63,081 bases of DNA from Rhizobium sp. Q54 (GTDB taxonomy: Bacteria > Pseudomonadota > Alphaproteobacteria > SHVZ01): NCBI GenBank assembly GCA_945871425.1, contig CAMBVS010000018.1, positions 1 to 63,081 on the forward strand, read 5' to 3'. The stretch's first letter is position 1, and every line of letters begins with the position of its first letter. The notes under the pieces are model-generated. The model searched no databases. It saw only the letters and a program-made list of their open reading frames with translations, and was not told where the DNA came from. Made by a program: the position numbers and the translations under genes. Positions 46,578 to 54,689 of the stretch are shown piece by piece.

Positions 46578-46740
46578 TCAGCCCCGGTCGCGCTCGATCG
46601 GCCTGACCGAAACCGACTCGAGGCGGCCGGCGCTGACGATCGCGATCTCCGTCGTCCTGCCGATCCGGTCGCCGCCGAGAAGCCGGATCAGGTCCGGTCA
46701 CCGGCAGGCCGACGTGCTGGCCGAGGTCATGGATACGGCC
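46578..46740 (-). pseudogene. Possible PDZ-tail remnant of a DegP-like protease
   Basis: Minus-strand translation ending at the TGA of 46578 reads LIRLLGGDRIGRTTEIAIVS then AGRLESVSVRPIERDRG, which resembles the last strand-helix-strand of a PDZ domain in S1C proteases. Upstream a different frame reads RIHDLGQHVGLPVTGPD, so the piece is also frameshifted. No protease domain is left; the rest was probably deleted. The call is tentative because only about 55 residues remain. Confidence 0.4.
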
Positions 46741-46760
46741 GCCGGCTGGATGACCTCGCG

Positions 46761-47114
46761 CTAGCCGAGCGCCGTCTCGTAGGCATCGACCTTGAAGCCG
46801 ACGACGAGCTTTCCGCCGACGTCCAGGACCGGCCGCTTGATCATCGAGGGCTGGGCAAGCATCAGGGAGATCGCCTTCGTCTCGGTGACGCCGTCGCGCT
46901 CGGCCTCCGGCAGCTTCTTGAAAGTGGTGCCGGCGCGGTTGAGCAGCGTCTCCCAGCCGACCTTCTTCGCCCAGACTTCCAACACGCCGCGGTCGATGCC
47001 CTTGGCCTTGTAGTCGTGGAAGCCGTAGGCGACGCCGTGCCCGTCGAGCCAGGCACGTGCCTTTTTCATCGTGTCGCAGTTCTTGATGCCGTAGATCGTG
47101 ACGGTCTTCGCCAT
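46761..47114 (-). CDS. ArsC family reductase-like protein (YffB type)
   Basis: A 117-aa thioredoxin-fold protein of the ArsC/Spx family. The N-terminus TIYGIKNCDTMKKARAWLDGHGV has a single Cys (residue 13) as in the YffB subgroup, which reacts with glutathione in the E. coli relative; the second Cys of Spx (CxxC) is missing. The C-terminal MLAQPSMIKRPVLDVGGKLVVGF has the conserved Arg before Pro. Likely a glutathione-dependent reductase rather than an arsenate reductase. GGAGAAG precedes the ATG. Confidence 0.88.
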   Translation of the reverse strand: MAKTVTIYGIKNCDTMKKARAWLDGHGVAYGFHDYKAKGIDRGVLEVWAKKVGWETLLNRAGTTFKKLPEAERDGVTETKAISLMLAQPSMIKRPVLDVGGKLVVGFKVDAYETALG

Positions 47115-47133
47115 TGGGACACTTCTCCGATAG

Positions 47134-47751
47134 TCAGCCGCGCAGCGGAAACGTCCCGTGCGTGATGTATTTGCTTCGCGTGACCAGGCTCTCGACGAGC
47201 GTGAATTCCCGTATTTTCCAATGTAGGGGCCGGATCATATGATCGGGTACGACGGTATCGTCATATATCAAAGTGATGTGCGGGTTGAAGGGACGGTTCG
47301 AGCCGCGTGCGAGTCCCGCTGCTGCCAGTGCTTCACCAAGGGCGTGCTCCAACTGGCGCAAGCCGGAAACGCCGTCGCCTCCGACCAGGACTACGGCTTG
47401 CTTCCAATGTGTCACGCGATCGAACTCGACCTCGAACGGTGGCATCTCGACCGTCGCAGCAGCCCTCGCGGCGGTTTCGATCAAGCCTTCCGACAGGCCG
47501 GTGACGTCGCCGAGCCCACGCAACGTCACGTGAAGGAGACGCGTCGGACGCGGCCTCTTCAAATGATGCTGGCTCTGAATCCTAAGCGCACGCTGTCGTG
47601 CGACATAGGCGGCGGCGGCGTCAAGGAGGATGCCGAAGAACAAATGGTCCGGTGGTCGGTCGGCGTCGAGGCGTGCGGGTCGAGCAGCGGAGAGCGGCTC
47701 TTCCGGCCGGACGAACCCGGGAAAAAAGAGTTGGGTGGGCGAGGGTCGCAT
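47134..47751 (-). CDS. 2'-5' RNA ligase / RNA 2',3'-cyclic phosphodiesterase family protein
   Basis: 2H phosphoesterase of 205 aa. Two HxT motifs: HVTL (H74) and HITL (H158), the catalytic pair that opens 2',3'-cyclic phosphates or joins 2'-5' RNA ends. The ATG at 47751 has no Shine-Dalgarno and lies only 19 bp from a LexA-type box, with an AT-rich stretch directly before it, so a leaderless SOS-controlled transcript is possible. Divergent from the cupin gene; the two share the box. Confidence 0.85.
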   Translation of the reverse strand: MRPSPTQLFFPGFVRPEEPLSAARPARLDADRPPDHLFFGILLDAAAAYVARQRALRIQSQHHLKRPRPTRLLHVTLRGLGDVTGLSEGLIETAARAAATVEMPPFEVEFDRVTHWKQAVVLVGGDGVSGLRQLEHALGEALAAAGLARGSNRPFNPHITLIYDDTVVPDHMIRPLHWKIREFTLVESLVTRSKYITHGTFPLRG

Positions 47752-47769
47752 TTACTAATAATGCCCTAT

Positions 47770-47784
47770 GTTCTTGTTTTGTTC
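47770..47784. promoter_or_regulatory. LexA (SOS) box, alphaproteobacterial type
   Basis: GTTC-TTGTTTT-GTTC is an exact GTTC-N7-GTTC direct repeat, the LexA recognition pattern known in Alphaproteobacteria. It is centred in the 50-bp AT-rich gap between divergent genes, 18 bp from the RNA-ligase start and 17 bp from the cupin start, where repressor binding would block both promoters. Confidence 0.7.
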
Positions 47785-47801
47785 AAGATACGAGAGGGAC
47801 C

Positions 47802-48314
47802 ATGCCCGAGATCGAACCCGAGGCTCTTCACCTGGAGCGCACCGACCGGGTGCCGAACAACCCGCGGCTGCCGGTGCTGCTCTATCGCGGCGTCGTCGAT
47901 GCGAGCCGCGGCGACCCAGCCGCGGCGTTCGAAGCACTGTTCGAGCGCAACGGCTGGCGGCCGGCCTGGCGCTACACCATCTACGATCATCACCACTATC
48001 ACACCGGTGCGCACGAGCTGCTCGGCTTCGCCGTCGGCACGGCGCGCCTGCTCCTCGGCGGACCGAACGGCCGGGAGGTCGATGTCGGCCCCGGCGACGT
48101 CGCGGTGCTGCCCGCCGGCACCGGCCATTGCCGGTTGAAAGCGAGTCCCGACTTCCTCGTCGTCGGCGCCTATCCGCCGGGCCAGTCCGCCGATCACTGC
48201 CGCAAGGCGCCGACGGCCGAGATGATCGAACGCATCGACCATCTCCCCGTCCCTCCCTCCGACCCGGTAAGCGGTACTAACGGCCCGCTGGTCGCGCTCT
48301 GGCGAATGGGCTGA
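47802..48314 (+). CDS. Cupin domain protein (YjlB-like)
   Basis: A 170-aa single-cupin protein. The metal site is in [19 protein letters not shown] (His, His, Glu of motif 1) and [15 protein letters not shown] (His of motif 2). YjlB-type proteins are predicted metal-binding with unknown reaction. The ATG at 47802 has GAGAGGGA upstream. It shares a divergent LexA-boxed promoter with the RNA-ligase-like gene, so it may be DNA-damage induced. A gene scar follows at once. Confidence 0.85.
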   Translation: MPEIEPEALHLERTDRVPNNPRLPVLLYRGVVDASRGDPAAAFEALFERNGWRPAWRYTIYDHHHYHTGAHELLGFAVGTARLLLGGPNGREVDVGPGDVAVLPAGTGHCRLKASPDFLVVGAYPPGQSADHCRKAPTAEMIERIDHLPVPPSDPVSGTNGPLVALWRMG

Positions 48315-48315
48315 C

Positions 48316-48464
48316 ATGCCTGTCCCGCTCAACCACACCATCGTCTGGCGCCGAAGCGGCTCCGGCTGGCGGAGGACTGGCTCGCCCGGCAACGCACGCT
48401 GTGGGAGCGGCGCCTCGAACAGCTCGACGCCGATCTCAGCGAACACAGGGAGAAGCCCCGATGA
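48316..48464 (+). pseudogene. Deletion scar: VOC-protein start joined to ArsR-regulator end
   Basis: The first 11 codons read [11 protein letters not shown], a typical start of a vicinal-oxygen-chelate (glyoxalase-like) protein. From about 48357 the sequence in another frame reads [20 protein letters not shown] then [15 protein letters not shown] and a stop, which is the usual C-terminus of ArsR-family regulators that sit before SRPBCC genes. Its TGA at 48462 overlaps the SRPBCC ATG (ATGA), exactly as in intact pairs. So a deletion with ends near 48349-48357 removed most of both genes. Confidence 0.6.
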
Positions 48465-48946
48465 CCCTGAAACCCGATCCCAAGCTCGACCTCGTGCTCG
48501 AGCGCGTCGTCGACGTGCCGCCGAAGCTCGTCTGGGCCGCCTGGACTCGGCCCGAGCATCTGAAGGTGTGGTTCACCCCGGCGCCATGGAAGACGGTCGA
48601 CTGCGAGATCGACCTCCGTCCCGGCGGCATCTTCCGCACCGTCTTCCGCTCGCCCGAGGGCGTCGAGACCCCGAATGTCGGCTGCTATCTCGAAGTCGTG
48701 CCGGAGAAGCGCCTGACCTGGACCGACGCGCTGCTGCCGGGCTTCCGTCCCTCGGGCAAGTCCTACCTCGGCGTGATGCAGGTCACCACAATCATCACGC
48801 TGACGCCCGAGGGCAAGGGCACGCGCTACAAAGCCATCTGCCTCCACACCGACGAAGCCGGCCGCAAGCAGCATGAGGAGATGGGCTTCTTCGACGGCTG
48901 GGGCAAGGCGCTGGACCAGCTCGTCGCCCACGCCAAGACGATGTGA
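48461..48946 (+). CDS. SRPBCC (AHSA1-like) protein
   Basis: A 161-aa helix-grip protein of the AHSA1/CalC group. The START-like pattern is complete: [67 protein letters not shown] and the C-terminal helix [20 protein letters not shown]. Such proteins usually pair with an ArsR regulator; here only the regulator's last ~35 residues survive, so this gene has probably lost its control. The ATG at 48461 overlaps the remnant's stop. Confidence 0.87.
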   Translation: MTLKPDPKLDLVLERVVDVPPKLVWAAWTRPEHLKVWFTPAPWKTVDCEIDLRPGGIFRTVFRSPEGVETPNVGCYLEVVPEKRLTWTDALLPGFRPSGKSYLGVMQVTTIITLTPEGKGTRYKAICLHTDEAGRKQHEEMGFFDGWGKALDQLVAHAKTM

Positions 48947-48958
48947 GGAAACGGCCGG

Positions 48959-50440
48959 TCAGCGCTGCTTTCGGTCCCGGCGCAGGCGATAGCCTCGGTA
49001 GAGCAGCGCGGCGCCCGCCCACGCCGCAGCCGCCGCCAGCGGATAGGCGATCGCCCGCGGGAAGATGGCGAACAGCAGGGCCAGCGCGAACAAGGCCGCC
49101 CCCATGCCGAGCGCCAGCCGTGCCTCGATCGGCTCCAGCACGCGGCGGTTGGCGAGCGCGGCACCGATGGTCCGCCCGAAACGCATCGCCCCGGCGGCGG
49201 CCCGGCTGGCGCTGCCACCACCGCTGGCCGCAGCGGCGCGCGGATGGCGCGGCTCGCCGGGGGCGCGCATCCGGCGTTTTTCGTCGAGCACCACCTCGGT
49301 CGCGTTGGCGAGGTCGCGCTCGTACATCGCTTCCATATCGCGGGCGAAGGTCTCGTCCTCCATCACCGCGTCCAGCTCGCAGTTCCCGAACCAGCTGGCG
49401 ATGTTGAGGTTGGTCGAGCCGACCCGCGCCCAGTGGCCGTCCATCACCGCGGTCTTGGCGTGCAGCATCGTCCCGTTCCACTCGAAGACGCGCACACCCG
49501 CCTCCAGCAGCGGCCGGTAGCCGGCCCTCGACAACGGGCGCAGCAGCGGGATGTCGGTCGCGTTCGGCACCAGGAGCCGCACGTCGACGCCGTCCTTGGC
49601 GGCCGCCCTCAGCGCCTGGACGTAGGACGACGTGCCGGCATAGTAGGCATCGGTCAGCCACAGCCGCTTTCGTGCCAACGCAGCGACCAGCTGGTCGAGC
49701 CTCAGCATCCCGGTCGTGGCCGGCTCGCTGGCGACGATGCGAAGGCACGCGTCGCCGGCCGCTGCGGGCTCGAGGACGGACTCGCTTTCAGGAAGCGGGC
49801 TTCCGATCGACGCCCAGGTGCGCGCGAAGGAGCGTGCGATCTCGGCAACCGCCCGGCCGCGGATCTCGACGCCGGTGTCCCGCCACGGCTCGATCCCGCG
49901 CGACGGATCGCCGAGCCAGGTCGCGGCGACGCAGAGCCCGGAGATGAAGGCGACCTCGCCGTCGACCTCGACCATTTTCCGGTGGTCGCGAGACAGCCAG
50001 GCGAGCGGGCTTTCCGGCTGTGCCGGGTTGTAGCAGCGCACGTCGACGCCGGACGCGCGCAGCCGATCCCAGAATCCGCGCGAGGCCTTGCCGAGATTGC
50101 CGAGCCAGTCATAGACCAGCCTGACCTGGACGCCGTCGCCCGCCTTGGCGATCAGCGCGTCGGCGAACTCGCGGCCGACCTCGTCCTCACGGATGAAGTA
50201 GGTCTCGAAATGGACATGGCGCCTGGCGGTGCGGATCGCCTCCAGCCAGGCGGGGTAGTTCTCGGCGGCGTCCTTGAGGATGCGGACCCGGTTGCCCTCG
50301 ATCAGCGGCGCGCCCGCCGCCCGCGAGAAGGCCTGCGCCGCCAGCTCGCGCAGCTGCGGGAACGCCGCGCGCTCGTCCCACACCGTCTGAGGGGCGCGGC
50401 GCCGGGTCATCGGGGGGTGCCTGAAACGCGCATGGGTCAA
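48959..50440 (-). CDS. Phospholipase D-family protein (cardiolipin-synthase-like)
   Basis: A 493-aa protein with two HKD motifs: HRKMVEVD (H153, K155, D160) and HAKTAVMD (H327, K329, D334), the pair used by cardiolipin synthases and phospholipases D. Unlike Cls of E. coli it lacks N-terminal membrane helices; instead two hydrophobic segments are at the C-terminus (about 440-480). The start may be 50440 or the ATG at 50410; neither has a good ribosome binding site. Probably a membrane phospholipid synthase, but a phosphodiesterase role cannot be excluded. Confidence 0.88.
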   Translation of the reverse strand: MTHARFRHPPMTRRRAPQTVWDERAAFPQLRELAAQAFSRAAGAPLIEGNRVRILKDAAENYPAWLEAIRTARRHVHFETYFIREDEVGREFADALIAKAGDGVQVRLVYDWLGNLGKASRGFWDRLRASGVDVRCYNPAQPESPLAWLSRDHRKMVEVDGEVAFISGLCVAATWLGDPSRGIEPWRDTGVEIRGRAVAEIARSFARTWASIGSPLPESESVLEPAAAGDACLRIVASEPATTGMLRLDQLVAALARKRLWLTDAYYAGTSSYVQALRAAAKDGVDVRLLVPNATDIPLLRPLSRAGYRPLLEAGVRVFEWNGTMLHAKTAVMDGHWARVGSTNLNIASWFGNCELDAVMEDETFARDMEAMYERDLANATEVVLDEKRRMRAPGEPRHPRAAAASGGGSASRAAAGAMRFGRTIGAALANRRVLEPIEARLALGMGAALFALALLFAIFPRAIAYPLAAAAAWAGAALLYRGYRLRRDRKQR

Positions 50441-50484
50441 GTCTACCCCGGGCGCCCGGCATTTCTTGGGATAACCTCAACCTC

Positions 50485-51717
50485 ATGACGACTTCGAACC
50501 GACGGCGCCCGGAAACGGCGCAATGGCTGAAGGCCAGCAACAGCATCACCCAGCAGTTCCTGGCCTTCGGCGGCCGCGCCGACGTGGTGAGCCTGGCCGG
50601 CGGGCTGCCGGCGGCCGAGCTCTATCCGATCGAGGCGATCCAGGAGGCGACCGGGCGCGCGCTCGAGACCCATGGCGCGGCGGCGCTCGAATACGGCGCG
50701 GTCGAAGGCTTCCCCCCGCTCCGCCGGCTGATCGCCGAGCGGATGGCGGCCGAGACCGGCGGCAGCTTCACCGCCGCCAACGTGCTGCTCACCAGCGGCT
50801 CGATGCAGGCGCTCGACCTCATCGGCAAGGTGCTGATCGATCCCGGCGACCTGATCGTGGCCCAGGCGCCGACATATCTCGGCGCGCTGGATGCGTGGCG
50901 CCCGCGCCGGCCCGCCTATCTACCGCTCGACTGGCAGGCTCAGGACGTCGAAGCCCTGGCCCGGGCCAAGTTCGCCTATGCGGTTCCCAACTACTCCAAT
51001 CCCACCGGCGTGCTGGTGCCGCAGGACCGCCGCGCAGCACTTCTCGACAAGGTGCTGGCCGCCGGCACCTGGCTGGTCGAGGACGATCCCTATCTCTCGA
51101 TGCAGCTGGACGGACCGCCGGGCCGGAGCATCCTCGCCCACGCGGTCGCGCGGACACGCGGTCCCTATGACGGCCCGGTGATCTATCTTGGCACTGTCTC
51201 GAAGAGCCTGGTCCCGGGGCTCCGCGTCGGCTGGGTCGTCGCCGCGGCGGAGATGATCCAGAGCCTGGCGCTGGCCAAGCAGGCGACCGACCTCTCCAGC
51301 AGCATGTTCACCCAGGCGGTGGCGCACGACCTCCTGGAGCGGGAGTTCGACCGCCGGCACTCGGAATCGATCGTGCCGGTCTACCGCGAGCGGCGCGACG
51401 CATTGTGCAGCGGGGCTGCTCTCCGCCTCAGCGACTGGTTCGAGTGGGAGGTGCCTCCCGGCGGCATGTTCGTCTGGATGCGATCGAAGAACCGGGCGAT
51501 CGACACCGACGAGCTCTACAAGTTCGCGATCGAGGAGAAGGTCGCCTTCGTGCCGTCCAGCGTCTTCGACTTCACCGGCGAGGACCGCTTCGCCATGCGC
51601 GTCAACTTCACGCGCAGCTCACCGGAGGTGATCCGCGAGGGCGTACGCCGTCTCGGCCGGGCCATCGACACCTACGTCTCCTCGCGGCCGCAGCTGGCAC
51701 CGCGCCCGTCGCGCTGA
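50485..51717 (+). CDS. PLP-dependent aminotransferase, class I/II (2-aminoadipate/LysN-like)
   Basis: Fold-type I aminotransferase of 410 aa without a DNA-binding domain. VVSLAGGLPAAELYPIEAI near the N-terminus and LEYGAVEGFPPLRRLIAERM are typical of the LysN/MocR-catalytic group. The PLP lysine is in GTVSKSLVPGLRVGWV (about residue 242), with NYSNPTGVLVP and VEDDPYLSMQ supplying ring contacts. Acceptor could be 2-oxoglutarate with aminoadipate, leucine or an aromatic amino acid. Divergent from the phospholipase gene with a 44-bp gap. Confidence 0.9.
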   Translation: MTTSNRRRPETAQWLKASNSITQQFLAFGGRADVVSLAGGLPAAELYPIEAIQEATGRALETHGAAALEYGAVEGFPPLRRLIAERMAAETGGSFTAANVLLTSGSMQALDLIGKVLIDPGDLIVAQAPTYLGALDAWRPRRPAYLPLDWQAQDVEALARAKFAYAVPNYSNPTGVLVPQDRRAALLDKVLAAGTWLVEDDPYLSMQLDGPPGRSILAHAVARTRGPYDGPVIYLGTVSKSLVPGLRVGWVVAAAEMIQSLALAKQATDLSSSMFTQAVAHDLLEREFDRRHSESIVPVYRERRDALCSGAALRLSDWFEWEVPPGGMFVWMRSKNRAIDTDELYKFAIEEKVAFVPSSVFDFTGEDRFAMRVNFTRSSPEVIREGVRRLGRAIDTYVSSRPQLAPRPSR

Positions 51718-51745
51718 ACCGGACGCGGCGGCACGGCGCATGGGC

Positions 51746-51976
51746 TCACGCCAGGAGCTTCATGAAATTGCGCTTGCGCCCGTGGCGCGCCTTGAGCGCC
51801 GTGACATAGGCGGCCTGCTCGGCCGCGTTTCTCAAACCGGCCATGCGGGCGACCAGCTTCGCCGCTTCGGCATAGGCGGGATTGCCGCCGCCGCCGGCGA
51901 GCTCCTCCACGCGCGCGGCGTAGGTCTCGAGCGCCTCGCCGGGATGCGTCGCCTCGCTCGCCCGGGCAAGAGCCTC
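51746..51976 (-). pseudogene. C-terminal fragment of a larger helical-repeat protein
   Basis: About 76 residues (EALARASEATHPGEALETY ... GGNPAYAEAAKLVARMAGL ... ALKARHGRKRNFMKLL) look like the C-terminal end of long SWIM zinc-finger or DUF6880-type proteins. Upstream of 51980 the similarity stops and no large open frame continues, so the body of the gene is gone. Translation of the fragment is not supported: no start with a ribosome binding site is seen. Confidence 0.45.
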
Positions 51977-52066
51977 CCTCCCGCCTCTCGACGCTCCGTG
52001 CGCGCGCCGCACCGCCCGCGATGTCCCGCGACCCGTCGATATCGAAGCGGGGCCGGTCCCCGGGTT

Positions 52067-52483
52067 TCATGTGTGCGGCTGCAGCAACCCGTCGGTCTCG
52101 ATCAGGCGCAAGGCCTCATCCAGCGTGACCGACGCATGCAGACGGAACCACTGCCCGGTATGCCGATGCCACATGACGTCGAAGCGGATGTCAGCGAGGC
52201 ATTCCTCGACATGGTCGAGACGCGTGAACGCCGAATCAAATTCTTCCCCGGCATTGTCGGGAAAGCCCGAACGGTAGCGCGTGAGGAAGCTGTATTTGCT
52301 TCCCCGCCATCGGCCGAGGATGTCGACGGCATAATTGAACATCGTCGGCCGTATCGCGGGCAGGAAGCGGGGCTTCAGAATCCCGGCGATGAAGTCCGCG
52401 CATGTGCCGGCGACGGCCGCCTTCTCCGCGGCCGACAGGGTCCTGACCCTCACCCGTCTCTTTGCCGGCCCCGCCATCGACAC
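52067..52483 (-). CDS. Conserved hypothetical protein, 138 aa
   Basis: I cannot name the family with certainty; the pattern DFIAGILKPRFLPAIRPTMFNYAVDILGRW ... FLTRYRSGFPDNAGEEFDSAFTRLDH ... WHRHTGQWFRLHASVTLDEALRLIETDGL looks like a conserved alphaproteobacterial family of small proteins. An RVRVRTLSAAEK basic N-terminus precedes it. Start is GTG at 52483 or ATG at 52477, with GGAGGG just upstream. It sits between a gene fragment and the tag gene, divergent from the latter. The 230 bp to tag hold no clear feature. Confidence 0.65.
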   Translation of the reverse strand: MSMAGPAKRRVRVRTLSAAEKAAVAGTCADFIAGILKPRFLPAIRPTMFNYAVDILGRWRGSKYSFLTRYRSGFPDNAGEEFDSAFTRLDHVEECLADIRFDVMWHRHTGQWFRLHASVTLDEALRLIETDGLLQPHT

Positions 52484-52713
52484 ATCCCTCCAGGTGGCTT
52501 GTTAGACCATCCGGCATCGCCGCAAAACCGCGAAAAGGCCGCCGAGGCCGGCTGGCAATCCGACGATCGCGGCCGCCTGGGCGGGCGCGTTCTCGATCGG
52601 CAGCGTCGGCGGCTCCTTCAGCGGTTTCGCGGTCTTCGTGTGGATTTTCCGGGGAAGATCGGCATCATCGGCGGTGAGCCGAGCGTTACCCTCAAGCCGA
52701 CGAGCCCCCCGCC

Positions 52714-53316
52714 ATGACCACTGTCCCCGGCCCGGACGGCAAGCCGCGCTGCCGCTGGTGTGCGGCCGCGCCTGAGTTCTTCGCCTACCACGACGGCGAA
52801 TGGGGCTTCCCCCAGGGCGACGACCACCTCCTGTTCGAGAAGCTGTGCCTGGAAGGATTCCAGTCGGGCCTGAGCTGGCGCACCATCCTCGCCAAGCGCG
52901 AGAATTTTCGCCGCGCCTTCCACAGCTTCGACTTCCACAAGGTCGCGCGCTTCGACGAGCGCGACGTCGAGCGCCTGTTGAAGGACGCGGGCATCATTCG
53001 CCACCGCGGCAAGATCGAGGCGGCGATCAACAATGCCGGCCGCGCCGTCGAGATGGTGAAGCGCGAAGGCTCGCTGGCCTCCTTCCTCTGGCGCCACGCG
53101 CTGCCGGCCGGCTCAGCCCCCTCGACAGCCGCGACCACGCCGGAGTCGATCGCGCTGTCGAAGGCGCTGAAGAAGGACGGCTGGAAATTCGTCGGCCCCA
53201 CCACCGTCTACGCCTTCATGCAGGCGATGGGCCTGGTCAACGACCACGTCGAGGGCTGCGTGACGCGGGCGAAAGCGGAGACGGCGCGGAAGAAGTTTCC
53301 GCAGATGAAGCGGTGA
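52714..53316 (+). CDS. tag: DNA-3-methyladenine glycosylase I
   Basis: Base-excision repair enzyme removing 3-methyladenine, 200 aa. Zinc ligands fit Cys and His near the N-terminus (RCRWC ... FAYHDGEWGFP) and VNDHVEGC near the C-terminus. FEKLCLEGFQSGLSWRTILAKRENFRRAF contains the catalytic-pocket Glu and Trp of Tag. Its last 80 bp overlap the convergent ArsR gene. Confidence 0.95.
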   Translation: MTTVPGPDGKPRCRWCAAAPEFFAYHDGEWGFPQGDDHLLFEKLCLEGFQSGLSWRTILAKRENFRRAFHSFDFHKVARFDERDVERLLKDAGIIRHRGKIEAAINNAGRAVEMVKREGSLASFLWRHALPAGSAPSTAATTPESIALSKALKKDGWKFVGPTTVYAFMQAMGLVNDHVEGCVTRAKAETARKKFPQMKR

Positions 53317-53608
53317 CGGGGTCGCCGAACCAGCCGAGCCACTCGCCGACCAGCGCCAGCCGCGCCCTGTCGACGGTATAGACGCGCGTCCGCCCGCGGC
53401 GTTCCTGGCGCACCAGGCCGGCGTCTTCGAGCACGCGGAGGTGACGGGTCGTCGTCGGCCATTTATGGGCGAAGCGGCCGGCGATCTCGCCCGCCGTCGC
53501 CTCGCCCCGGAGATGGATCGTCAGGAGGATCTGGCGGCGCGCCGGGTGTGCCAGCCCGGCGACGACGGCGTCGAGCGCCGCCAGCTTCTCGTCGGCGCCA
53601 TCGGTCAA
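53237..53608 (-). CDS. ArsR family regulator
   Basis: A 123-aa winged-helix repressor. The HTH stretch is LRGEATAGEIAGRFAHKWPTTTRHLRVLEDAGLVRQERRGRTRVYTVD (about residues 33-80); the start ALDAVVAGLAHPARRQILLTI is typical. No Cys pair, so it is not an obvious metal sensor. The natural end would be near WLGWFGD; a further ~27 residues (PVTASSAETSSAPSPLSP) run antisense through the end of tag and are low-complexity, so the stop may have been lost. Its ATG overlaps the stop of the upstream barrel-protein gene. Two palindromes upstream of that operon suggest autoregulation. Confidence 0.88.
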   Translation of the reverse strand: MTDGADEKLAALDAVVAGLAHPARRQILLTIHLRGEATAGEIAGRFAHKWPTTTRHLRVLEDAGLVRQERRGRTRVYTVDRARLALVGEWLGWFGDPVTASSAETSSAPSPLSPASRSPRRGR

Positions 53609-53949
53609 ATCGGCTCCACCTCGCAGATCATCATGTCCTCGAGCACCGGGCCCATCGGCTCCCAGACCGCCATGACCTCCGGCGTCTGATGCGCGATGTC
53701 GCTGCCCCTGCCGTCCTTCCAGACGAAATACTCGATGAACTGTTCGCGCTTCTTGCGGATGTCATAGGCCTTCCATACCCGGAACGGCTCGGCGGTGACG
53801 AGGCCGACCTTGCGCAAGGCCGGCTCGTGCTTCTTCACCAGCGCCAGCAGCTCGGCCTCCTTCCCCGGCTTCGGACGGTAGATGACGATGTTCGCGACCG
53901 GCGCGTCCGGGTTCGCGCGCGGCCGCTCCGGATGATCGGGCTTGCTCAT
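53605..53949 (-). CDS. Dimeric alpha/beta-barrel protein (antibiotic biosynthesis monooxygenase-like)
   Basis: About 114 aa from the ATG at 53949; an upstream in-frame ATG at 53991 would overlap an operator. The pattern NIVIYRPKPGKEAELLALVKKHEPALRKVGLV then FIEYFVWKDGRGSDIAHQTPEVMAVWEPM fits the ferredoxin-like ABM fold. ABM proteins are cofactor-free oxygenases or quinol binders. It is the first gene of a two-gene unit with the ArsR regulator (ATGA overlap), behind two ArsR-type operators, so it may be the induced response to the ligand sensed. Confidence 0.7.
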   Translation of the reverse strand: MSKPDHPERPRANPDAPVANIVIYRPKPGKEAELLALVKKHEPALRKVGLVTAEPFRVWKAYDIRKKREQFIEYFVWKDGRGSDIAHQTPEVMAVWEPMGPVLEDMMICEVEPI

Positions 53950-53989
53950 GGGCCGGCTCTCTTTCTCTGGTCGAAGGTCCCGGAGAGAC

Positions 53990-54009
53990 ATTTAGCATCT
54001 TCGCTTAAT
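53990..54009. promoter_or_regulatory. ArsR-type operator, site 1
   Basis: ATTTAGC-ATCTTC-GCTTAAT: 7-bp arms matching at 6 of 7 positions around 6 bp. It lies 40 bp before the operon's first ATG. Confidence 0.6.
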
Positions 54010-54021
54010 GGCGCCCAGAAG

Positions 54022-54041
54022 AATTAGCCAATCCGCTAAAT
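54022..54041. promoter_or_regulatory. ArsR-type operator, site 2
   Basis: AATTAGC-CAATCC-GCTAAAT repeats site 1 with the same arm sequence and spacing. Centre-to-centre distance is 32 bp, three helical turns, so two dimers could bind the same face of DNA. Confidence 0.6.
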
Positions 54042-54082
54042 GAATTGGGGTGCCGCGACGGAGCCGCCGGCGGAGAACCGGA

Positions 54083-54466
54083 TCAGCCTCTGACGAGCGT
54101 GGCCGCCTTGCGCAGCGCCTTGTCCAGCGTGACCAGCTCGACCCCGAGCGTGCGCGCGAGCCAGAGATAGCTCGCCTCATAGACGGTCAGGCCGGTCTCG
54201 AGCGAAAGCGCCAGCGCCTCGTCCTGGTCGACGGCCACCTCCTCCACGCCGAGCCGATGACGCAGGCGGAAACCAGCGAGAAGCGCGTCCCGCAGCGCCG
54301 GATGCCGCCGGCATTTCACCAGGCAGACATTCGCCAGCTCGAAGGCGAGAAGCGCCGGCGCGACCAGGCGGGCGCCGTCGAGCCGGCCGGCGATCACACC
54401 GGCCTCCGGCTCGCCGAACAGGAGGGCGGCAAGCGCCGAGGCGTCGACGACCTTAACGGCCGTCAC
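54083..54466 (-). CDS. PIN-domain toxin (VapC type)
   Basis: A 127-aa PIN ribonuclease. Acidic site residues: D8 in VVDASALAALLFGE, E43 in FELANV, and C-terminal E97 (VYEASYLWLA, where Asp is usual) and D115 (TLDKAL). The antitoxin gene lies immediately upstream and overlaps by 14 bp, the normal antitoxin-toxin order. VapC toxins cleave tRNA or rRNA when freed from the antitoxin. Confidence 0.88.
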   Translation of the reverse strand: MTAVKVVDASALAALLFGEPEAGVIAGRLDGARLVAPALLAFELANVCLVKCRRHPALRDALLAGFRLRHRLGVEEVAVDQDEALALSLETGLTVYEASYLWLARTLGVELVTLDKALRKAATLVRG

Positions 54467-54689
54467 GGTCGCCGCGGACGATCGACGCCGCTTCGGCCGG
54501 CGTCTTCAATCCGAGTCCGCGGATCTCCGCCAGCACGTCGGCGGGCGTCGCCGGCTGCTCGGCCTTAGCCGCTGTCTCGATGATCGCCAGCAGCTCGCCC
54601 TGCAGGGAGCGATGGTTCCGCTCGGCCCGCTCCCGCAGCCGCTTCACCACATGGTCCGGCGCATTCTTGATCGACAGGGTCACAGGCAT
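54453..54689 (-). CDS. FitA/VapB-type antitoxin (ribbon-helix-helix)
   Basis: A 78-aa antitoxin from the ATG at 54689. The N-terminal MPVTLSIKNAPDHVVKRLRERAERNHRSLQGELLAII fits the Arc-like ribbon-helix-helix fold of FitA; the C-terminal part (LAEIRGLGLKTPAEAASIVRGD) would wrap the toxin. It overlaps the PIN gene by 14 bp. The frame is open further upstream, but the RHH motif starts here. Confidence 0.85.
   Translation of the reverse strand: MPVTLSIKNAPDHVVKRLRERAERNHRSLQGELLAIIETAAKAEQPATPADVLAEIRGLGLKTPAEAASIVRGDRDGR

Noticed and set aside
44229..47165. 978-codon open frame antisense to hrpB and beyond
   Set aside because: Runs opposite several well-supported genes and has no motifs; explained by high GC third positions in hrpB.
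52484..52713. Membrane-protein fragment in the gap before tag
   Set aside because: One frame reads a short hydrophobic stretch (AGAFSIGSVGGSFSGFAVFV) but it is too short and has no start to support a gene or remnant.
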